DNA from: Triglochin maritima
Lineage: Eukaryota > Streptophyta > Magnoliopsida > Alismatales > Juncaginaceae
DNA: 64,000 bases
Reading direction: 5' to 3'
NCBI GenBank assembly: GCA_963682175.1
Contig: OY821786.1
Coordinates: 23,334,501-23,398,500, forward strand
In this document: piece by piece, positions 57,347 to 64,000 of the stretch
Layout of the letters: every line of letters begins with the position of its first letter
Position numbering within the stretch: position 1 is the first letter of the stretch
Notes under the pieces: generated by a model
The model's database searches: none
The model's input: only the letters and a program-made list of their open reading frames with translations
What the model was told of the DNA's origin: nothing
Program-made: the position numbers and the translations under genes

Positions 57347-59139
57347 AATCTGATTTTCATATACCTCCTCTGATATGTCTTGTTATGCTCTCACATGAAA
57401 ACGAAATCAGAACTCATCCATGTTTTATGCAACTCATTCTATAACTTATAAGTAGTAAGCAAATCTAAATGCATGCATATCAAATTATAAATTGGTTTGG
57501 ACTATTAACATCACAAGCATGTTTCATTACCTTATGCTATTGTTATATACTTGTGCATGTTCATATCATCTCTTATCATGTTGGGTGTTGCTAGAACTAA
57601 CGTGCATGTGGTCTGAAATTTAATGTTCTTGCTATATAATGCTTGTAGTATCTCTTTCGTGATACCTCTTTTTGTTATGGATGTGTTTGTCATACTGAAT
57701 ACATACTATTGTTTGAGTATCATTTTCTGTTAATTAGGTACATCGCATACATGTATAATTATCCTTTGAGATCTGGTTTTTATTTTTTTATTTTTATCCC
57801 ATAATTTAATTCTTGTGAAGGTTCTACATGTTGATGTATCTTTAGTTTCTAAATACTTGTGATTCTTTCCTAAATAAGTTGTTGTTAAGATGCTGTATGC
57901 CTATGTATTATTTAGCTACTAGATTTATGGGACTATTCATGTTTAGGTTATTGTTACGATGTTATACTTGTACGCATGACATAGTTGCTGGAAACAGGAA
58001 ATTGCACTACATGAAAAGGCTAACCGAACATTTTAATTTGACTATGTGCAAGATGCTATGCTCTAAAATGTTGGTATCAGAAGTGATTTGCCATCCATTC
58101 AGGCATGCATGCCTATCACTTATATTATAATGATTGCATCGTGGGATCTTATATTATGCATATGGTCTCATATATCTCCTAAATATATTTAGATTCATGC
58201 ATCAATGAATTCTAAACCCACGAATGCGTTATACTAGAGTATAGTGTTGTGTAATAATCTCATTCTGACCCATAGCTTCCACAGGTTGCACGTTTGATTC
58301 CCATGATCTACGATTATTATGGCAGGTGCTTTACCTAATTTATTATAAATGATGTTGCTTCTGTTATGTGTATGATGACGTGAGTGTATGTCGTGCATGC
58401 AAGTAAGTTCATGTTGTGATATTATGACTATGATTCCTTGACTTATTGGTTGTCTACATACATCATGCCCATATATATTTAGCCGTAAAGATCTTATTAT
58501 GATTACATGTCTTAATTGTTGTCCTCATACATCATGTGCATGTAGATATATAAATGCATGGAGATCTTGTTATCAGCACATGATTTAATTGCTGCCTAGA
58601 TATATCTTGTGCATGAGTATTGTCTATCGAGATCTTGTCATTAATTCCATGTTTTATTTATTGTTCTCATACAACTTGTGCATATAGATATAAATATATT
58701 ATATTTTCTTGTATGTTTAGGGATTGTATTTTGTGTGACCTTCCTAATTAGTTTGTTGTCAATAGACATTATGATCATGTATTATTAGCTTGCTGTTGTT
58801 AGGTCATACGTTTATAAGTTAGTTGTGGGATTCATGTGATTTGTTTCTGATTAGTTCTCAGAATCTATGGCTATCATGACACTTATATTTCATTGTCTTA
58901 TGGTTGTTGTTGCATCTGTTTGAGTGTGATGATGTAGATGAAGGTTTATAGGTCAATAATTCGATACTATAGTTATTGTTTCATGGTCATTGTTGGCAAT
59001 GTTTTTACGGTGCCCCTTGTTTTTGTTGTTACTGCAAACTGTGTCTGGAGGATGATGTAAAGGAGTTTGTATCCAAAGCTCTTGTAAAGAGTTAGGGATA
59101 GCAAATTTCGAGGACGAAATTTATTTAAGGGGGGTAGGT
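57347..59139 (+). other. LARD interior, right part (noncoding) and PPT
   Basis: AT-rich. Degenerate tandem units of about 70 bp lie around 58430-58700 (AGATCTT at 58489, 58562 and 58630). It ends with the Tekay/Del-type block TTTCGAGGACGAAATTTATT and PPT AAGGGGGGTAGGT at about 59127-59139. No coding sequence seen. Confidence 0.7.
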
Positions 59140-59402
59140 TGTAAGACCCGCTCTCCTGCTTTAATAATACTAAGTCCACTCTCCTGGGTTATGCATAATT
59201 GAGTTCTTGGATGTCAAATTGTGTTATGGCATGTTTGTTTGAGTAGATTTGATCAGATTTCTTGTTGGTCAATCGGGTGTGACACATAGGGCGAGCGTGC
59301 GGTTGTTTTACTCGATCGACTCAATTTGGGTCCAAGTGAGTGTAGGGACGGTTTTGGGCTGGGCCCAGGTGGGAGTGGCATGGAATTGGAATGGATGTTT
59401 GG
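59140..59402 (+). repeat. LARD 3' LTR, truncated
   Basis: TGTAAGACCCGCTCTC to about GGATGTTTGGGA, matching 39332-39598. It is then joined directly to SIRE-like gag sequence. More than 2.5 kb of LTR is missing. Confidence 0.85.
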
Positions 59403-59408
59403 GAATAT

Positions 59409-60747
59409 TGGAAGAAAAGAATGAGAATATATTTGCAATCAAATGATTTAAAATATTGGACATTCATATAAAACTCATACACACCTCCTAATGATGATGA
59501 AATTGTATCCTTAACAAAAACCAAAATTAAGGAAGCGGAGATGAATTCCCGCATTATGAATATCTTGTATTGTGGGTTAAATGAAGGGGAATACAATAGG
59601 GTAAGAGGTTGTGAAAGTGGTTATGATATTTGGCATACATTAGTAATGCATCATGAGGGTTCAACTAGATTGAAAGAAACTAGGATTAATTTTCTCATGC
59701 ATAAATATGAATTATTTCGTTTGCAATCCGGTGAAAACATAAGCGAGATACACACTCGCTTCACCAAGGTCATTAAATCTCTTAAAGCACTTGGCAAGGA
59801 TTTTAGCAATGGAGAAATGACTCGAAATATTCTCCGGTCACTCATCGACGATTGGGAGGAGAAGACGACCGCCATAGAAGAAGCACAAGATCTCACCAAA
59901 TTATCGGTCGAGGAGCTAATGGGTAGTCTCATGACATATGAGATACAAATGAAAGACCGCAAGGAGAAGGGAGTCAATAAGTCTGTGGGGCTACATGTCG
60001 TCGCCAATTCGATCAAAGGAGATAGTGACATCGAGGAAAGGAGAAAAGAGAAGAAGAAAAGCAAGAGAAAAGAGAAGAAGAAGAAAGCTCTCAAAGCTAC
60101 TTAGGACACTTCATCATCTTCATCAATTGAAGGCGAATTTGCCTCGATGTACTTCATGGCAATAGAAGATGACGAAAGTGAGGTTTCTTCTTGCTCTAGT
60201 CGCGATTCAATTGATTCAAATAATTCAAATGCATATAATGAACTTCAATGTGAATTGAATGAATTCCTTGAAAATTTTGAGAAAATTTGTCAAAAGAATA
60301 AACTAGCAAGAAAGTAAATTAATGAGCTACAAGCTCAAATTGAATCTATCATGAATGAGAAGAATGAATTGCTTGCTAGTCATGATAAAATTGCATTAGA
60401 GAACACTCAATTGATTGATGAAATTGCAACTCTAAATGCAAAACCTTCATGTAGTGTTGATATTCATGATCTAATTGCTAAGAATGTTCAATTACAAAAG
60501 GATCTTGAAAAATTCACAAGTGGAAAGAAAATGCTTGATATGCTCATAGGGAGTCAAAAACAATCTTTAGATAAGCATGGTGTAGGTATTATATTAACAA
60601 CTACAAAAACCATGTTATTCACACTACTATGAATGGAAGGCATTTCTTTGTGAATAAGTGTTCCTCAACTGTTTGGGCACCTAAGACCAAAATGGTTTGG
60701 GTACCAAAGATTAATGTCAAAGGACCCAAGGTTGTTTGGGTACCATA
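59409..60747 (+). pseudogene. gag: SIRE-like Gag (UBN2), broken and 5'-truncated
   Basis: Opens as WKKRMRIYLQS, a typical early segment of copia Gag of the UBN2 family. It continues through YDIWHTLVMHHEGS and a Lys-rich segment, then a coiled-coil region with FTSGKKMLDMLIGSQKQSLDK, characteristic of SIRE-type Gag. TAA near 59467, TAG at about 60102 and TAA near 60315 interrupt one frame. A frameshift near 60590 is followed by a tail with VWAPKTKMVWVPK and GPKVVWVP. The zinc-knuckle region expected between these parts was not seen. Confidence 0.75.
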
Positions 60748-61306
60748 ATCTTCACTTGTAGGTACTTAGAAGAAGGAGAATCGATAGCGATCGGCTCAAG
60801 CAACAAAAGATCGATTCCAAGCTTCAAGGAAATCATTTGGATCGAATTCATAAAGTCCTCGTCGCTATCGAAAAGAGATTGGAACCAATACAAAATCGAG
60901 GATCAAAAGTTGGACATTATTTTCAGTCCTCTTAATATTGACTATTTTAACAATTGGTTCTAAATCTAGGATTGTAACATGCTTAATTGATATTATACAT
61001 CATTGCTTTTTGGCCTTAGTGATAGGGAGAGCATATAATGTTATATCATCTAATTAAGGGGGAGAATTATGTAATCTTATACCTTTACATCGTATGCTTA
61101 TATTGTTTGCATTTGATTGATGTGAAAGGGGGAGAATGATAAGCATTGAGCTTCAATTTACTCATACTATGCATATTGCTAGGGGAGCATCTTAAACATG
61201 CATAGTTTACATATATGAAAGGGGAGCAAACATGTAGAATAAGGGAGAACTTAAATTGAAACTCAAGCATTAAGATATAGTTTTGCCATCATCAACAAGG
61301 GGAGAT
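60748..61306 (+). other. SIRE-A 3' noncoding region
   Basis: No gene identified. Purine blocks AAGGGGGAGAA (about 61054 and 61127) precede the PPT at the LTR edge. Confidence 0.55.
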
Positions 61307-62835
61307 TGTTGGTTTTTTGGCCTTAATCTATATTAATTTTGATGATTAATTAAACTAATCTTAATCAATCAACCTAATCAATCAAAGTGAGCAAACACGA
61401 TTACATGCATTGCATATATTTTTGTATACTTGCAATCATCTTAATAGGTTGATCAAGACAATCAAGGAAATGAGCATTGGGACAAAGACATCAAGACTCA
61501 AGACTTGTAATCAAAGCTTTGGATCAAGACATGTGACTTTATATTTATTGAGTCCATAAGGTTTTATGTAAACTTGAGCACTAGGATTCTATCCCGTCAT
61601 TCCTCGGTAAACCGAATGTACTTCGGTGAACCGAATCATACCCAGTTCGGTCCACCGAACACCTGTCGGATAGCCGAATTCTTCCCACCAGTAAAACTTA
61701 GGTGTTCTCTGGAATTGACCCTACGGAACACCGAACTACCTTCGGACGACCGAATAGCCCTGGACCGGTTTTGGACTTTACTCCAACGGTCGCATTCAAA
61801 TAGAGTCCCTAGAGCCCAATTAACTTGACCCGCTACGGACGACCGCACACACTTCGGTCTACCGAATCCTTATTGGCTTTAAGAGCCCAATGGTTATTTT
61901 CACGTGGCACTTGACCCTTAACGATAAACCAACTTCCCACTCAATGTCAGCGCAATACACGTGCTACTTCAGTCTACCGAAGTATACACGGTCAACCGAA
62001 CTTGACATGATCAGAGCCCAATCAATTCTACTATCCACCTTGGAATGGTGAACCGAATGTACTTCGGTGAATCGAATTTAATTAGGACTAAATAGATAAA
62101 AGCTACTGGAGGTTGGTGAACGGTGATCCGATACATAATCGCTCAACCGAGTTCTTAGATCAGACCAATTCTTCGGACAACCATTTGGATAACGGTCGAC
62201 CAAATATTCCACGATTTCTGTCCGAGCTTAAGTCACATCTTGCATTTCTATTGGTCAATTTCCCCCACCAACTCCCAAATGACTAGTTGAGCTTGAAGGC
62301 TTATAAATAGGACCTCATTTGGTTGTTTTGGACATCCTTAACACTTCCTATCTATCCAATACTCAAAGGCAAATCCTCTCCATCTTCAAGCTCTCAATCC
62401 ACAACACTCAAGCCTAAACTTCACCACTTGCATATCCAATTCCATATCAATAACCAAGTGTGCTCAAGTGTAGAGTTTTAGTTAGATTGTGATTCCAATT
62501 CCTTATTCATTAATCACCAAGTTGTAAAGCTTCGAGGAAGCTCCCTCTCGGGTTGTGAAAGGAGACACGAGCGAGGCGAGGTTGTTCGCGCGGCTCGGTG
62601 TTGTAAACGACGTTGGTGTCGGCCTGAAACGGAGATCGGATAGTGGAACCGTAAGCGAGGCTCGTGGGATCGAGCGAGGCTTGTGAGGAGGACTAGGACC
62701 CGGGTGTGGGTGCCGAACCTCTCTAAACTCCGGTGTTGACGAATTTGTGGTTTGCAATTGTCTCTTCCTTAATTCTTCGATTATCATTTTTAATTCTGCA
62801 TTTATCCATCGATTAGAGGGTCATAGATCCTAACA
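61307..62835 (+). repeat. SIRE-A 3' LTR (1529 bp)
   Basis: TGTTGG...CTAACA termini directly after the PPT. It holds a dense cluster of TTCGGTNNACCGAA-type palindromes (61604-62203) and a TATAAATA-like site near 62302. Confidence 0.8.
61604..62203. repeat. Cluster of CGGTNNACCG palindromes in the SIRE-A LTR
   Basis: Clear copies: TCGGT-AA-ACCGA (61604-61615), TTCGGT-GA-ACCGAA (61622-61635), GTTCGGT-CC-ACCGAAC (61645-61660), TTCGG-ACGA-CCGAA (61741-61754) and TTCGGT-CT-ACCGAA (61853-61866). About ten weaker copies run to 62203. Confidence 0.85.
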
Positions 62836-64000
62836 AACTATGCATATAAATGCTCCCCCTATGAATGTGCATAGTTTTGGTTCAATTATAATCAAATTTC
62901 AAGTTACCCCCTTAATTATCTCTCTCCCTTTGACATTCATAAAAAATTATAAGATTTAAGCATTGAATTTTGGATCTCTTGTAATGAAGTTGCTCCCCCT
63001 AAATTTTCCACTTCATTACACTAAGAAAATGATATTCATTAAGCTCCCCCTATCAATATGAATATGATTTTTCGATTAAGTTCAATTTTAATTCTCCCCT
63101 ATAAACATCAAGTAAATATTACAATATAGCATGTGATGTATTCATCCCCGTTTTGACATCCATTTAGAAAATTTGACAACAAAGCATTGGATGTGATTCA
63201 AATTTTATGATATGAAATGAATGCTTATTTGATTTCTCAATTAGGCATATAAAATTTATACTAGAACCAATTGATTGAAATTTTTTGAGGATAAGAAATT
63301 ATACCCACTTTCAAACTTGAATTGGTTCTAATCTCCATTCGGTGATTCAACCGATGTTGAATTTGACTCTCAAGCTTGCCCGGTCACCACCGATTTCCTC
63401 CTCAAGCACCTTAAAGTGTAGATTTAGGTACCCAAATAACTTTGGGTCCTTGAATGTTCGCTTTGGGAATCCAAACCATTTTGGTTTTAGGAGCCACACC
63501 CTTGAAGAGCTATGCTTTACAATAAGTGCTTTCCATTTAAAGTTGTATGAGTTATATGGTTTTTAACACATGAATCTTTATATCCTAAACCATGTTATTG
63601 CAAAGATTGTTTTTGACTTCCTAATAGCATATTAACCATCTTAGTTCCATTAGTGAATCTTTCTAAATCTTTTCTTAATTGCACATTGCAAGCTTGAAGA
63701 TCTAGTTGTTCACTATCACTAGGTGCTGCTTTTAGACTATCAATAGTTGATGCATTGATTTCAAGCCTAGCAAGCACCTCATTCTTCTAATTCATGCATG
63801 TTTCAATTTGACTTTGGAGATTATTGGTTGGCTTTCTACCATTTTTTTTCTTTTGACAAATAATCTCATATTGTTTGACTAAGTCATGAAATGCATTTTG
63901 AAGTTCATTATGTGAATACGTTTCTTCTTTAGAACATGAACTATCACTAGCATATGACTTACTCCTGTCTTTTTCTCTCCATCTTTCCCTTCTCTCATTT
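62836..64000 (-). mobile_element. SIRE-B: inverted SIRE-like copia remnant
   Basis: Minus-strand relative of SIRE-A running off the window. It has the same order (gag, GTACC-rich gag tail, then GGGGGAGCA-type purine blocks) and again no pol. Its 3' end abuts the SIRE-A LTR, so the two lie tail to tail. Confidence 0.7.
63400..64000 (-). pseudogene. gag: SIRE-B Gag C-terminal part, broken
   Basis: Minus strand reads ELQNAFHDLVKQYEIICQKK, a coiled region, then RFTNGTKMVNMLLGSQKQSL, parallel to SIRE-A. A stop lies near 63788 and another at about 63595. The tail near 63425-63490 matches the WVPK/GPK segment of SIRE-A at the DNA level. The N-terminus lies outside the window. Confidence 0.7.

Larger units (their letters stand above)
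39332..59402 (+). mobile_element. LARD: non-coding Tekay/Del-like gypsy derivative with nested insertions
   Basis: 5' LTR 39332-39921 plus 51022-53355 (about 2.9 kb, split by E3), tRNA-Met primer site at 53359, internal region to 59139 and a truncated 3' LTR at 59140-59402. Both LTRs start TGTAAGACCCGCTCTC. The inner end reads TTTCGAGGACGAAATTTATT then AAGGGGGGTAGGT, the typical end of Tekay/Del chromoviruses. Without the solo LTR the interior is about 3.1 kb and encodes nothing recognisable. Confidence 0.8.
59405..62835 (+). mobile_element. SIRE-A: SIRE/Maximus-like copia remnant, 5'-truncated, no pol
   Basis: Starts inside gag at the junction with the LARD 3' LTR. It has gag, a noncoding stretch with several GGGGGAGAA-type purine blocks, a PPT (AAGGGGAGAT, about 61298-61306) and a 3' LTR (61307-62835). 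No protease, integrase, reverse transcriptase or RNase H lies between gag and PPT. Confidence 0.75.

Overview
The window is intergenic DNA from a flowering plant (a eudicot is likely; the species cannot be named from this). It is almost entirely nested transposable elements. No host gene, rRNA, tRNA or CRISPR array was found. All long reading frames that can be identified belong to retrotransposons or to one CACTA transposon, and most are broken.

Bases 1-33720 are one nest. The oldest layer is a plus-strand LINE (LINE-1; pieces 1-1366, 9688-13004 and 33526-33720). It was hit by a Gag-only LTR retrotransposon (E1, 1367-9687) and by a Ty1/copia element (13005-33525, minus strand, TSD TTAAA). 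A second LINE (LINE-2, minus) landed in the copia leader, and a second Gag-only element (E2, 20908-28237, minus, TSD CTCAT) landed in the LINE-2 3' UTR.

Bases 33721-39195 are a 5.5-kb purine-strand satellite with a higher-order period near 2.13 kb. Bases 39332-59402 are a Tekay/Del-like LARD: large LTRs, a tRNA-Met primer site and a conserved PPT end, but no coding capacity. Its 5' LTR holds a third Gag-only element (E3, 39922-51016, minus, TSD CTAAT), which itself holds a CACTA transposon (43435-47254, TSD ATT). Its interior holds an inverted solo LTR of the same family (54652-57341, TSD TATAT). From 59405 to the end are two SIRE-like copia remnants, tail to tail, each with gag-type sequence but no pol.

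The most interesting system is the trio E1/E2/E3. All have a tRNA-Asp primer site and a gag-type reading frame, and all lack reverse transcriptase, RNase H and integrase, so they must be mobilised in trans (TR-GAG-like). E2 has lost even capsid and protease but keeps an open 497-codon frame. The three share noncoding architecture that looks like selected RNA structure: (i) three hairpins about 100 nt upstream of the 3' LTR, with identical spacings, a GNRA loop in all three copies and compensatory stem changes in E3; (ii) a U5 hairpin with a conserved UUCAUC/UUCAAC loop on non-homologous stems; (iii) short palindromes present in both the LTR and the leader, with a different palindrome in E3 than in E1/E2; and (iv) a conserved polypurine block about 1-1.25 kb upstream of the true PPT. 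These are readings by eye and need alignment statistics.
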